A DNA stretch of 64,000 nucleotides from Euclidia mi (GCA_944739405.2 OX123200.2:7704761-7768760), one strand, 5' to 3'. Shown: positions 41,800-53,459, counted from the first letter of the stretch. Notes: generated by a model not told the origin, from the letters alone. Translations and numbers: made by a program.

Positions 41800-41930
41800 T
41801 GATATATTCTGGTAAAAATTATATTAAGTACCTACTGCAAAGTTTCATCTAAATCCGTTCCGAAATTTTCGCTGGAAAGAGAAAGGAGATCCAAACAGAC
41901 ATACATCTTCACAAACTATTGCGATTTTTA
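41800..41930 (+). mobile_element. Helitron-like remnant
   Basis: 'gcaaagtttcatctaaatcc', 'gttccgaaattttcgctgga' and 'acagacatacatcttcacaa' have the style of lepidopteran Helitron interiors. No ends found. Confidence 0.4.
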
Positions 41931-41974
41931 ACGCTGCATATACAACTATTAATCGCTTCTGTCTCAATCTGTAT

Positions 41975-42190
41975 ATTATGGCGTAGTGGTTTATGCGGTT
42001 GCCTCACCCTTGCATAATGTGTCATGTGTCATGTGAGGTAGATCCCCACAACGAACAACACTTTGTGTCTTATCAGCAATTTATGGATCACACAAGGTGT
42101 TGCCGAGTGTTATTTACTTCTGTTGCTTGTGGATTCTTAAAGTCCCTTGCGATATTTGATTTATTTTTAGTGCATGACTTAACTACTTTA
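41975..42190 (+). mobile_element. tRNA-like SINE
   Basis: 'tatggcgtagtggtttatgc', 'ggttgcctcacccttgcat', then 'gtgttgccgagtgttattta'. Similar to the leucine/serine-tRNA-like SINEs at 43000 and 52500. The B box is decayed. Confidence 0.45.
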
Positions 42191-42769
42191 GAAAATAGCA
42201 AAAACCATTGACCATACTGAAGTGCCCAAGCACATATGATGAACAAGAAATGGTCAGAAGAGCCACAGAAACCCCTTTTTTTGAAGGTGGTTAATGACCC
42301 CCGTTCTTTAGTTGTTTAATAACCTTCTTTTTCGAAGTCGGTTCAAAGACAGAATCAGCTATAAATTGACAAAACTGTGAGTGTCTTTTGCTATAGATAC
42401 AATTGATGCAGTTGATATAATACATGGAAATAGCTCTGGTATTTTCGTGGCACATTAATTCAAAATAATACTGCAACATAAATAGAATGAGTTATTCACA
42501 CATTAAACAACTCATATGTATAGAACGCGCTCAAATGGAGCTAGATTAACCACAAATTGCTAATGTGCTGCGATAATGGTAGTCAAACATTCCCGAAGTT
42601 CAGTCAACTTCAGTTTGAAATACGATCGCAATTGTCATGGCGAGATATCACACTTTATATATCCAGTATAATCGGACCTGTTGTTGTGTAGGGTTTTTAA
42701 ACTTTGTATGCCACAACCTTGACAAATGACCTCATATGCATCATTAGTCCCAAACATACCCTCCCACCG
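42191..42769. other. unassigned AT-rich DNA
   Basis: Nothing recognised. Confidence 0.3.
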
Positions 42770-42905
42770 CTGAGTACAGGCCTTTTCTCTCTTTGAGAAG
42801 GGTAAGGCCGTAGTCCTTCTGGCCAAGTGTTTCGAGACCATTATGGATAATTAAACAGGTTGGCTCACGATGTATTCCTTCAGTGTGATCGCAAGCGATA
42901 ACCAA
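42770..42905 (+). mobile_element. family E repeat (degraded)
   Basis: 'ctgagtacaggccttttctc', 'gagaagggtaaggccgtagt', 'ctggccaagtgt' and 'gatgtattccttcagtgtga'. Confidence 0.6.
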
Positions 42906-42999
42906 AAACCCCATCCGTAGCATACAGATATATAGATACCTGTAAAATTACGGTAAAAGATTAACCATAGCCTATTGACGGCAGTTAGGTATTTGTGGA

Positions 43000-43078
43000 T
43001 CGACAAAGTGTTGTCTGGTGTGAGGCTCGACCCCGCAACACTGGGCACTGCTTAGCGACGAGGCGACCGCTTAAATTC
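43000..43078 (-). mobile_element. tRNA-derived SINE head
   Basis: On the minus strand 'tggcgcaggaatttaagcgg' and the B-box-like 'gttgcggggtcgagcctcac'. Relative of the element at 52500-52790. Confidence 0.55.
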
Positions 43079-43259
43079 CTGCGCCAGCTAAGCAAACACT
43101 AGCAACAATTGAGGTATTGTAAAAAATAAGCTTGTAAAGCAGTTCAGCTTGTACTGGCAGTGTTCAGTGCTGAATGTGGGCAGCTTGTTCAAACATTTGT
43201 TCATTAGTAACGCCTCCACAAAAACAGCCAACAGGGATCGCTTTCAAAAAGTACACTCG

Positions 43260-43590
43260 CTGTTTGTTCGGTTTCGCTGATGACGTAGCAGAGAGGTCAT
43301 CCTTGTTTCTATTGAATGAAGGTCGGTCCTCGTATTTTATCTGACATCGACGCTGTATTTTGATCGAATTGCGATTATTTATTGCATTGACTCAAAATTG
43401 GTATTCTGCTAAATGTCATAACGTCTAATTTTACATAATTATATGGTTTGACGTTGACGTATTGTTTTACACTTTTTTCAATTTACGTTCTAGTCAAGAT
43501 ATCATTCAACTATCAGTAATTTAGGAGAATTAATGCTAAAAGCATGACACTGACATTAGATCGAAACTGCATTTTGAACAGATATGCTAG
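43260..43590 (+). repeat. dispersed diverged copy of part of the duplication unit
   Basis: 'aaggtcggtcctcgtatttt', 'tctgacatcgacgctgtatt' and 'ttggtattctgctaaatgtc', ending with 'cactgacattagatcgaaac', parallel 5495-5720 plus 6100-6118 of unit 1 without the SINE. The first part of the duplication unit is thus itself a dispersed repeat. Confidence 0.7.
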
Positions 43591-43734
43591 AACTCGTGCG
43601 GTTGGCTGACTCGATGGATTGACATATGGAGAACTACCAGTAATCTGTTTAGAAGAAATGAAATGTTAGCGGTTAGGTGATAAAAATTGGTACTCTATAA
43701 AAATGTGTTATGAATATAATTATGTGTTGCACGG

Positions 43735-43835
43735 CTGGCCCATTAGTCTAGATGTTAGTGACGTTACCTGGTGCTGCAGATTGTGGGTTCGATTCCGATT
43801 AAGGATAAATAATAATAATAATAATAATAATAATA
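43735..43835 (+). mobile_element. tRNA-like SINE head with (AAT)n
   Basis: 'cccattagtctagatgttag' and B box 'gtgggttcgattccgatta', then (AAT)n at 43807-43835. Confidence 0.55.
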
Positions 43836-44280
43836 GGGCCAGAGGGCACCGGTGTTGCCCTCTGGCTGCCTTTATGGCAGAGTTTGTTTGCTTTGGGCGG
43901 CTGTTTAGAGAGGGCCCATCTAGTGAGTTGGCGAGTCACCACCTGCCACGCGGACGGATGCTATAGGAGTATCACTGGCAGGTGCAGTTTGTTACCCATA
44001 GTACCATTATTTTAAGTCCATTAAACATCCATCCCCATAACCCTGTTAAATTAGGCTCCACATCATCACAATAGTCCTGCAAGTCCTGCGGCTAGTCCAT
44101 AGCTGTACTTAGTAGTGCAGTTGTGGAGGCTCCGCGGCGTGTGTCCCATCCCATTTTAGATTAAAACTCTCTACGGGCCTCTGCACGTTGGATCCATATC
44201 CCCGTGTAAGCCTCCCAAAGGACCGGTTATTCTTCTGACACCAAAGTTAGAAGAATAGCCGTGATAAAAGAGAAACATAA

Positions 44281-44322
<42 letters not shown>

Positions 44323-44330
44323 CAAATGTT
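43836..44330 (+). mobile_element. retroelement 3' end flanked by (AAT)n
   Basis: 'gggccagagggcaccggtgt', 'ggcgagtcaccacctgccac', 'agtcctgcaagtcctgcggc' and 'aggaccggttattcttctga' look like the 3' untranslated end of a lepidopteran LINE, ending in (AAT)n at 44278-44304 and then (ATT)n. No coding frame. Confidence 0.55.
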
Positions 44331-44436
44331 TGTGTAATGATTGAAGATTTTTTCTGTGTCAGGGAATAATGTTTTATTTATCTGTTTTTATTGCCTTGGG
44401 AATAGTTAGTTCTGCCAACTAAAAGTTCAAGTGGTT

Positions 44437-44520
44437 ACGACGAAGTGCAAGTGGGCAGCGGTAATCGCTTACTATCAGGTGAACCGTCTGTTCGTCTGCT
44501 GCTTATTACATAAAAAAAAA
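44437..44520 (+). mobile_element. family F tail fragment
   Basis: 'gcagcggtaatcgcttacta' and 'tcaggtgaaccgtctgttcg' plus a poly-A tail. Confidence 0.65.
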
Positions 44521-44820
44521 TTAAATCTAAAAGGTAAGTTAAAAAAAGGTCGTTGAACATCTGTTCAGTTACAAAGGAACTTCGACGTCTGGCAATTTCG
44601 GAAAATTACATTTGGCTCCAGGTTCGGTTATACGTTGGGAATTTTAATAAACCAGACATATTGGAAGGCAGTGCGACCGACGAATGGACAAACATGGTCT
44701 AGTCAGTCTTTATTTATTGACTGATGTATTGAATAATTCGTTACCTCTTTTACCGATCCACTAACTAAAGAGTTAAAGATAAATATTGAAATACTTTTGT
44801 AGTAGATTTGTATTTTACGG

Positions 44821-45136
44821 TAGTAGAGCCTTGCTGACTTCAGCATGAATGGGCCGGCTCGATAGGGGAAGTACTACCTTCTCACAGAAAATCGACGTAA
44901 AGTAACAGTACCTAAACTGTTGCGTTTCGTTCGGTGAGTGAGAGCAGTGCCGGAGGCCCTATCCTCTATTCCTTCTCCCTCATCCCACTCCTCATCCTCT
45001 CCCTTTTACCAACCCCAAGGGGTGGCAACGTACTTGTGACTCCTGTGGTGTTGCTTGTGTCCATGGGCGTCGGTAATTGCTTACCATCAGGCAATCCGTT
45101 TGCTCGTTTGCCGCCTATTAACATAAAAAAAGTATG
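44821..45136 (+). mobile_element. family F retroelement
   Basis: 'gtagagccttgctgacttca', 'gatgggccggctcg'-like start, 'aactgttgcgtttcgttcgg', and an end in 'ggtaattgcttaccatcagg' with 'cgtttgccgcctattaacat' and poly-A. A second, minus-strand copy is at 63330-63565. SINE-like. Confidence 0.72.
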
Positions 45137-46126
45137 AGATATACTATTCTAACTTTATGGACGTAAAACAGATTATACTTTTGACCGAATTAAATCATCA
45201 TATTCCAATATCTACTCTTGTGAAAAATGTATATTCATGAGCTATTCAAACAATCTAGACTGACTTTCGACCACCATCGTTCAAGAGTTTCGTTGACTTT
45301 AAAATTCGCCATCGAGCCCAGATGGTCATAATTGATTGTGAGATTTATTTTCTACGAAATAATGGCCATTCATTCCATTTTCACAACACAAAGTGATTAT
45401 TGGCAGTGTTGATGATGATGACTGTATAATTATGTAATATCTTAAAAATGTCTAGCTGGTGGTAGGTTATTTTAAGTTTTGCATTACCACGTTTACCGTC
45501 CTTAATTTCTTCGTTTTTATGCCAGTTCACTAACTATTTGTAGATTAATTCTGTTATATCCAATCTCTTTGTTCTGTTCTAATACCAAAGACAGCTGTTC
45601 CAAAATTCAAAACAATGTTTCGAATCTGGATAGACTAATAGGCGGATTCCGGTTTCCAAGGCAAAAAAGGTTTTCTTTTTTAAATTAAAGCATTTTCTAG
45701 AGCGGAATCTCCAAGTAAATATTAACCTAGTATCTAGCTTTACTTTCATATAGCTGGATACCTATTAAAGGGGTTTCAAGTTATACGCTATATACGAGGC
45801 TCAGCTGCAAACGTTCGGTACAAATGCTAAGTAATTATTTAATATTATCGGTCCTATTCGCCAGAAGGGTAGGCGTGCGAGGAATAATAACTTATAAATA
45901 TGTATGGAGACTATATTATGTATGTGGTTTGTTTCTATATATATGTATATATAGGAATGTAATTATTGCGTCAAATCTGATAATATTGAAAGGACTTTCG
46001 CCTTAGACTCCATATGTGGGGCGAAATTCCGGATAGCAATCAGGACATAATTATAGTGATGATAACGTACAGAGACTGCGGCTTTACATATTATTTTACC
46101 AAAGATATATTTTAGGTTAATTTAAT
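45137..46126. other. unassigned AT-rich DNA
   Basis: Nothing recognised. Confidence 0.3.
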
Positions 46127-46255
46127 CACCATCAACCTTTAACAGTCCACTGCTGGACTAGGCCTCTTTGAAAGGAGGAAATAGCCTACTATACCACGCT
46201 GGCCAAACGGGTTGGTATAGGGTTTGTATCAAGTTTTCCTTCTCTTACAGTGCTG
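46127..46255 (-). mobile_element. family C fragment
   Basis: 'tttaacagtccactgctgga', 'ctaggcctctttgaaaggag' and 'ctggccaaacgggttggtat' on the minus strand. Confidence 0.72.
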
Positions 46256-46863
46256 AAGGCCAATTCTGGTAATTATATTTGTTCAAATTCCAATATCGAT
46301 CTAGTCTCGGCATCATAAATGGTATTCTCGTAACTTAACTGACACTTGAATGAGATCGGGACTACATCGAAAGTTGAACCAAGTGTGAACTAGTGTGAAC
46401 GGTATTCTGCTAATTATTAGTAGAGCAGGTAAGGTATTTCTAGTTTTTTCACAATGATACCATCGTACAGAATATAACCACATGAGTAAATAAACCGAAC
46501 AGAGAAACAGCTTCTTAAGAGCTTGTAAATTTGTTACCTATTTTGGTAGGGTTGTCACAATAGGTTAAGACAAATCGCTTGTTCGGTATACGACATATTC
46601 TGGAATGGACAGATTCGTGATTCGGCAGATTCCCAACTCGACAGATTCGTGAATTGGGCAGATTCTTGGACTCGACCGATTCGCTATACGACAGAAGTAC
46701 AGTTGTAAATAAAATAGCGAGTGGAACCAAAAAAGCATGCACCTGATACTTTTAAAAGCACGGAATAAAAATATACATTTGTTACCAAGGGCACGACGTG
46801 ATGACGTGATTTATTTGACATTCCCAACGATACCACTAATTGTGTTGAATATTTTTCTGGTAA
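46256..46863. other. unassigned stretch
   Basis: At 46600-46700 the motif 'cagattcgtgattcgg', 'cagattcccaactcga', 'cagattcgtgaattggg', 'cagattcttggactcga' repeats four times with a period near 23 bases: a small degenerate tandem repeat. Otherwise nothing. Confidence 0.4.
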
Positions 46864-47514
46864 TATAATAATAATAATAATAATAATCATCTTTATTGCA
46901 CCAAAGAAATTTACAATAATGAAATCTTAACAAAAATAACAGATAGTACAATTGGCGGCCTTATCACTATTTAGTAATCTCTTACAGGCAACCTTTGGAT
47001 GGATAAGAACTATACGGATTCAGAAAGAGGGTAGTTTGGCAATCTTTATTGATGAATATTAATAATACAAATATATACGTAGATAATGAACCGTACGTAT
47101 ACATACTTAAATTACGATATACTTACATAAATAACTATATATATACATAAATAACTATATATATATATTCATAAATATATAATTATAAAATACATAGATA
47201 TTAATATTAATGATACATAAATTAGTGCTAAATAAGCTAAAGGAATTAGCAAAAATGATAATTACAAGAGAAATAGGGTTAAAGGGACATGTAATGTTCT
47301 TTGAGTAGTTTCTTGAATGATTTTAGTGATTGAGCTTGTTTAATTGACATCGGCAATGCATTCCACAAGCGTGCAGCTTGAACAGTAAAAGATTTATCGT
47401 AAAAACGACTGGAATGCATTGGTATTGCCAGTCTCAAATTCACCGATGACCTCAGAGATCTAGAATGCGTATCAGAAAGGAACTCGAAGCGTTCCTTTAA
47501 ATAATGGTCAGTAA
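46864..47514 (-). pseudogene. 5'-truncated LINE, RT C-terminus plus 3' UTR
   Basis: On the minus strand 47514-47279 encodes 'LTDHYLKERFEFLSDTHSRS', then 'SSRFYDKSFTVQAARLWNAL' and 'SLKSFKKLLKEHYMSL', ending in a stop at 47279. The A-R-L-W-N-x-L-P motif closes many jockey/CR1-group reverse transcriptase proteins. The 3' UTR runs left to (ATT)n at 46864-46886 and contains 'ggtgcaataaagatgattat', a typical LINE end. Confidence 0.8.
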
Positions 47515-47644
47515 GTCATAATATTTATGATCTATTTTGCTAATAAACATAGGAATCGTCTTTAGCTATTATGTGCCACTAGTTTTACCACGGGGATAGG
47601 TATCTAAAATAAGTTTAAAAAGAAATTGTGTAAGACAAATTCAT

Positions 47645-47896
47645 GTCTACAAAACAAATGACTATAAAATGATCAACCATCGATAGGGCTTACAAAAAAC
47701 AGGTGCATGCGATTTTCGACCTTATTGACAATTCATGATAAACTTCTTTTTGGTATTTTCTTGCTTTCTGACATTGATAAGTTATTAAAACTATAAATTA
47801 TGAGTTACGTCAATAAGGTCGAAAATCACATGCACCTGATTTTTGTAATCCCTATCGATGGCTGATAACTTTCTGATAGTCATTGGTTTTGTAAAC
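47645..47896. mobile_element. fold-back MITE, arms about 85 bp
   Basis: 47645-47729 ('gtctacaaaacaaatgacta', 'ccatcgatagggcttacaaa', 'tgcgattttcgaccttattg') is the reverse complement of 47809-47896 with few mismatches and one small length difference. The loop is about 80 bp. No coding. It would fold into a long hairpin if transcribed. Confidence 0.85.
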
Positions 47897-48439
47897 GTTA
47901 ATTGCTTTTATACAATTTCACAACTAATGAGTTCACGAGGATCCTCTGGGGGATCTGGCTAGGAGATCCTGGTGGACAACATGCAAACATGTTAAGTATT
48001 TCGTTGCCAGCATTGACAATATTTATTTCAAGATCGAAATATTCGCGAAACTTTTGCTCGAGAAATTCAACAAATGAGATAAAATTATCAGGAGGAAAAA
48101 ACGAATTAAAAAACCCAATTGTACGTTACCATCGTTAAAATCTTTATAATGTCTGAATTATTTCTATTATTGAATATTAAATTTTTTAATTATTGAATAC
48201 CTATTGAAAATAATTCACACGATCCAAGGAACCAATATATTTACTTACCGAAATTTTATTACTTAGTTGTATATTAATTTTAATTTGGCATGTAAACGTA
48301 TTGGCATCCAATACATAACCATTCCTATTAATGTATTTTCTCATACAATGGCAAAATTCATGTTTTTGTTTTTGAGTTTTTGACATTACCTCTAAGATCA
48401 ACAAGAGATTATAAATTGATTATATCGAAATTATACTAT
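47897..48439. other. unassigned AT-rich DNA
   Basis: A frame at 47902-48138 shows no domain. Nothing recognised. Confidence 0.3.
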
Positions 48440-48545
48440 AAGGAGATTAAGTGGAGCAGAATACCAATTGTGAGTCAATTCAAAATTAAATCGCAGTTCA
48501 GTCAAAATTCAGTGTCAGTGTCTGTTAAATACGAGAATTGGCCAT
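48440..48545 (-). repeat. dispersed fragment of the duplication-unit repeat
   Basis: 'agcagaataccaattgtgag', 'tcaattcaaaattaaatcgc' and 'agtgtcagtgtctgttaaat' are the reverse complement of 5510-5590 of unit 1. Confidence 0.65.
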
Positions 48546-48650
48546 CTGTTCTCTGCATAGTATGCTCCCTCTGTCGGCTCTTACGACACCCATGGGATGA
48601 TATGGAGTGGTGATATTCCGTATTCTTAATCCGTCATCACACGGAAGGTT
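48546..48650 (-). mobile_element. family C fragment
   Basis: 'gctccctctgtcggctctta', 'cgacacccatgggatgatat' and 'ccgtattcttaatccgtcat'. Confidence 0.75.
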
Positions 48651-48763
48651 AATTTAATGCACGATCATAATGCCATTTTCCTTGAATAATTTGATGATTG
48701 CCTTCTTGGAGTCCAGTCGTACTAGATTTGATAGAAAATTTGTATTTTCGCAGAGCAGAGTTT

Positions 48764-48990
48764 TCCACAAATTAATAGCGATATCCCATGGCTTAGAAGA
48801 TCAGTGTCAGTATATTTAATTGTACTGCAACCCCATAACGACTGTCAAAGATCTTTATGACAGCCAGCACGAACGGCAGTGACGACGACAGACATAACTT
48901 AGTCAAGTTAGTGGTGCACGCATTGGTTTAACTTGATATCCCTCATGGCATCCTGACGGTATCGCCACTACGCTATCGCTAATGATGAAC
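48764..48990 (-). mobile_element. family D SINE (degraded)
   Basis: 'gatatcccatggcttagaag', 'aacgactgtcaaagatcttt' and 'atcgccactacgctatcgct' on the minus strand. Confidence 0.7.
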
Positions 48991-49054
48991 ACTATTTGAT
49001 ATTTATCAGTATCGCAACTACAACCTTTGACACTATGTAAACGGTAAGGAAAGG

Positions 49055-49230
49055 TCGTCCATGTGATGGCGGATTAAGAATACGGATTGTCACCACCCCA
49101 TATCATGTAAGAGAAGGAAAACTTGATACAAACCCTATACCAACCCGTTTGGCCAGCGTGGTATAGTAGGCCTATTCCTCCTTTCAATGGAGAGGTCTGG
49201 TCCAGCAGTGGACTGTTAAAGGCTGATGAT
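49055..49230 (+). mobile_element. family C fragment
   Basis: 'gatggcggattaagaatacg', then a jump to 'gtaagagaaggaaaacttga' and the end 'cagcagtggactgttaaagg' plus CTGATGATGATG. The middle is deleted. Confidence 0.78.
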
Positions 49231-49454
49231 GATGAAACGGTAAGGAGACTTTTTAATCCACTACGCCATTACTCATATAGTTCCGATACCACACTAAGGA
49301 TCAGTAACTTAAGTAGTTTGTGTTTTACGAGCACTTAAACCTGATTGATTCCCACACGGGTTACTGTTACGATCCATAACTACGCAGCTTTTAGCAAATT
49401 TTGTCCAACTTTGTATGACATATTATGGCGAAGAAGCCTAGAATAGAATTGTAA

Positions 49455-49871
49455 AGGTACTTTCATCTTCATCATCATTCTCTTAGCGTTAACCCAGATT
49501 CAATCTGGGGTCCGCTTTCTAGTCTAACCGGATTTGGCTGAATATTAGCTTTTCCACAGAGCGACTGCCTGTCTAACCTCTGCAACCCAAAGGGATAGCG
49601 ATATTCCATGGTTTAGACTAGTGTCAGATTATGTGTCAGTGTCAGACGGTACTGACGCCCTGTTACGACTGTCAAAGATCTTCATGACAACCGGGACCGA
49701 CGGCTTAACGTGCTCTCCGAGGCACGAGACAAGCGATAATTAACAATTCAATACGCACATAACTCCGAAAAGTCATTGGTGCGCACCGTGGCCTGAATTC
49801 GAACCTGATACCCTCTGCATGGCAGTCTGTTGGTATCTCCACTAGGCTATCGCAGGTACTTTCATCTTCAT
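49455..49871 (-). mobile_element. family D SINE with 18-bp target-site duplication
   Basis: The body is about 49473-49853, minus strand, full length: tail 'tcatcattctcttagcgtta' on the left, tRNA-like head 'ccactaggctatcgc' on the right. The duplication 'aggtactttcatcttcat' is at 49455-49472 and 49854-49871. The best-preserved family D copy outside the duplication block. Confidence 0.93.
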
Positions 49872-50129
49872 ATAAATTATATTACATCAGTTGTTCTCGT
49901 TGCCCGCTTTTTGTGGAGTTAGTTAATAAATGAGTCTTACTTACATATTAATAGTAGGTATTTTAAAAACGACTCATTTATTGCTACTCAATATACTCTA
50001 TTAATGTTCCCCATGAGTAGAATATTAAAGGATTCTTCCTAGATGGGTGCCTATCTCATAAAAAGAATCCAGTGAGAGGGTTGCATATTTGTAGCTTCTA
50101 TGGTGGGTAGGTTCTGCTTATTTTTTTTA
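49872..50129. other. unassigned AT-rich DNA
   Basis: Nothing recognised. Confidence 0.3.
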
Positions 50130-50205
50130 TTTATATTTATAGACTCACGCCTGTATCCCCGAAGGGGTAGGCAGAGGTGTAATATTACACCCACATTTCT
50201 AGTAG
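50130..50205 (-). mobile_element. SINE tail fragment
   Basis: 'atagactcacgcctgtatcc', 'ccgaaggggtaggcagaggt', 'gtaatattacacccacattt': the 3' end of the GCCTACCCC-tail SINE, truncated. Confidence 0.8.
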
Positions 50206-51715
50206 GTTCTGCGTTGCTAATTATATCAGACAGGTAGATATTGGACTAAAATTAAGGTCATGTTATACTCACAGTTTTTATATAGTAGCTAAAGCAGCTC
50301 AGCAATTAGTTCCCTCAAAATAGTCTGTGAAAGATAGTAGAGTCAGTATAGGAAATTGGTAGGGAGTGAAGAAGAGCGCACCTGAAAGAGCCCACAGAGG
50401 TGAAAGAAGACTGACAGACTTCTTACATAAAGAAGGTCTACGTTTTTACACAACGTGCAATATTATACATTATTCTATGACTATTTGACTAACCATCAAT
50501 TACGTAAAAAGCCTTTGCAAAATATCACTAACCGAATAATATTTATTTCATCGCTGAAACGTATCATCTACTATGAACGGAATTTGTTTTCTCGTTGACA
50601 AGCGTTGAAAAAGTAATATAGCGGGATGAGAATTTAAGTGAAAAGCGCTAAAATGGAATACATATGAAGAAACTTTTTATTATGAATTATTCACATATGT
50701 CTTCCTCAGGAATCACATTAATATTGGTGAAATCCGTCTAGAATCCGTTTGGTAGTTTTTGAGTTTATCGCATTTCTACAGACAGACAGGAGGAAAAGGG
50801 GACTTCATATACTATTATAATAGGTATATATAGAGGATGATGATATTACGACGAGTCACTAGTATTTTATATTCGTACAAAATAAAACTGACGGCAGCTT
50901 CGATACGTTGCGTCGGCAAGTCGGCGTTCACCTTTAAGCGTCTCATTCTCCGTGGACTAAATATAGCCACGGAATGAATGCGTACCTACTCGCGGCTGAT
51001 CTAATTCATTCATACACGGAAACGAATACATTCTGCAACGAAGATCGGGAACAGAGAAAATAGACAATTATTACGGTAAATCTCGTATATGTATGTTTGA
51101 TTTTGATGACTTTAACGAAATTTTCTGTCTGGTTTTGACGTTTTAAACAGTCTTCATAATACTGAAGATAAACAATCATCATCAACAAGAATATAAAAAT
51201 GATCCTACAACTAAGGATGCAGAATACCGGGCAATATTGAGACATTGGAGCAGGAAAGCGGACCCTGGGCTCCAAGGTCGAATGTTTGGTTGAATAGGTA
51301 GTTTAATAGTTATTTGTATCAACAAGAGTATAATAATATATTAAGGTATGTAAAACTAGCACATTAGGCCTTACTATAAAGTAATTAAGGTTTATTATTA
51401 TTGATTACTAGTTATATGTAATAAATATAATAATTACGTTTCAAACATAACACAAAATGTAGTAGGTACAGTAGGCAAACATTTGCGAGACGTAACTTAT
51501 AACAAACTCTACTTCTAATTAAAAAGGTACTATGCTGTTAGTAACTTTGTTTTAATTAACTTTTGTAGATACTTGGCACATAATAAAGTATTCAGTGTCT
51601 ACGTCAAATAAGTTTTTTTAATTTTGATAAGTAAGTACCTACACGTAACGAGAATTCTAGGATATATGGATACCTAAGTATATTGGCTTATAGTACCTAT
51701 GTTGGTTATGATCGC
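50206..51715. other. mostly unassigned; Helitron-like remnant at about 50690-50840
   Basis: 50690-50840 carries 'ttggtgaaatccgtctagaa', 'ccgtttggtagtttttgagt' and 'acagacagacaggagg', typical of lepidopteran Helitron-type repeats. The rest is AT-rich with nothing recognised. Confidence 0.4.
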
Positions 51716-51800
51716 AGGAAGGATTTATGAATGCGGGCGGCTCAAGGTCGGTCTGTGTGGAAAGCCTATGTCCAGCAGTGGACGTCTCGAGACTGGATTG
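51716..51800 (+). mobile_element. repeat tail ('tccagcagtggacgtc' family)
   Basis: 'gaaagcctatgtccagcagt' and 'ggacgtctcgagactggatt' are the 3' end of a common lepidopteran repeat, followed by a GATGATAG-type tail. Confidence 0.5.
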
Positions 51801-51895
51801 ATGATAGTTATAGTTGTTATAGTTGGTCGTGGGTTTTCCGCACTTAGCCACTTATTTGGGCCATTGTGCGTAAGTGGCGACTTGATTGACGCCGA

Positions 51896-52123
51896 CTACT
51901 CATACCACCTTAGCTCCTTCCAGAAAGCCATTAGTTGGCTGGTGTCGTTCACAGCCTCACACATGGTTCTGGGGTTGTTCAGCAGCTTTGCCCGTTGATC
52001 TCTCACACTTGTGCAGTGCAGAATGACGTGAGCGGGTGTTTCTTCAGTTTCCATGCAGCCCCTGCACAGTGGGCTTTCCGTAACGCCTATGTTGAATAGG
52101 TGCTTGTTAAGTGGACAGTGGCC
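51896..52123 (-). pseudogene. LINE C-terminus with CCHC-type motif
   Basis: On the minus strand from 52123: 'GHCPLNKHLFNIGVTESPLC', then 'RGCMETEETPAHVILHC', followed by 'TSVRDQRAKLLN' and 'MAFWKELRWYE' before a stop at 51896. The C-x2-C-x8-H-x4-C arrangement after a G-H-x-P-L-N motif is the usual end of the RNase H/zinc-knuckle region of several non-LTR clades. It is 5'-truncated. Confidence 0.75.
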
Positions 52124-52499
52124 TTATTTGTGGTTTAACCTCTAACTCAAGGAAAAGACAGAATAAATACGTTTTATTTTATCCCTCGAAGATTTGATCA
52201 AATTCAATGCGTACAGTCGTCGCTTCAGCTAGTATCTAGTAGTTTATAAATAAGAAAATGTGTTTACGTGAATATTACACATTTTAATTTAACTACTTAA
52301 AAAACAATTTTATCGTCTTGTATTTACGTTTCACTAATGCAGTTAACTTTGAAACAGAAAGATTTTGAAGTCTATTTACCTAGGTACATTGTATTCAATA
52401 TCTTGAGGCCTAACGTTAGCCATGGTAGTTGATATAACTGAGATGGGTTTACCAAAATTCAAAGTGAAATAACTCTTTCCTTTCTTTTTTCGACTAAGT
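52124..52499. other. unassigned AT-rich DNA
   Basis: Nothing recognised. Confidence 0.3.
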
Positions 52500-52790
52500 G
52501 TGTGGACTCTATTGCCGGAGTTTTCAGACCGCCTAAAGACCTCCGAGATGACCTAAAGTATCTTGTCCAGAGGTACCTAACAGGACCGGGACCAACAATT
52601 TTACGTGCCCCGCAACGCCTGAAGCACGGAAACGCTGATAAATACCACATGCTGACACCCTTCCAAATGGTCAGAAGTATTAAAATAACTGTTGTCTCGT
52701 GTGGGAGTCGAACCCACAACACTCGGCGCAGTGTCAAGCGGCGCAGCGGCCGCTTAAACCGCTCCGCCAACCATGCGGTAAATTTTGCTG
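52500..52790 (-). mobile_element. tRNA-derived SINE with Leu/Ser-type head
   Basis: On the minus strand the head is 'catggttggcggagcggttt', a variable-arm-like stretch, and a B box 'gtgggttcgactcccacacg' (52690-52783). The body ('gaagggtgtcagcatgtgg', 'aggcgttgcggggcacgtaa') extends to about 52500. It is tRNA-like but lacks a paired acceptor stem and CCA-proximal context, so it is a SINE and not a tRNA gene. Confidence 0.7.
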
Positions 52791-53459
52791 ATAATTTTCA
52801 GAAAATGAAGTGATCTCGACAAATTTTCATGTCAATAAAGAGATATTTGAATAATTGTGTAGCCTTTTACATATTTTGTAAAGAAAGCAAAGTAGTTAAT
52901 AAAAGTAGAGACTAACATTAATGCATTCCAAATCTGTTCTCATACGCTACAATTTACATTCGCTTATTTATAGACTTTGACTTTCAATTTATAGCACACA
53001 TACATTCAACGAGTTTCTTTCTCAAATGCAAATCAGAGCTGCGTAGAAATTCGTTTTTCAATGAAGAACATAAATTACTCCATATCCACGTAAGAAAATA
53101 CCGCTTGAAAAATACCAGACGATTCGGCATCACATTATTCGCAAATTCCACTTGATTTACACAAAGATGTTATAAATTTTACAAACGATAGGCATTTTCT
53201 TTTTCATACTAAAAAAACCGTATCTAACCATATGTATAAATCAATAAATGTAGGTATCTAATGGACTAAACAGCACAGCCCACTGGGCCGTAAAGTTCCT
53301 ATTCACTGAATAAACTTTGTATGCGAAAACATGCTCAGAGTTTCACCGCAAAACCACCCCAGCCATTGTACGTGTGTTTATCAAACGAAAACACGGCCAT
53401 TCATGAAGAAAACACACAAATTAGTGACATTTAAAAGATCACTAATCCCATAATCCTCG
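52791..53459. other. region upstream of the GC-rich exon
   Basis: AT-rich. The GC content jumps at 53460. It presumably includes the 5' UTR or promoter or a preceding intron of the exon that follows, but no initiator or TATA box stands out. Confidence 0.35.

Noticed and set aside
52690..52783. Possible tRNA gene on the minus strand
   Set aside because: It has Pol III A and B boxes and a tRNA-like loop, but no paired acceptor stem, and it continues into a SINE body.
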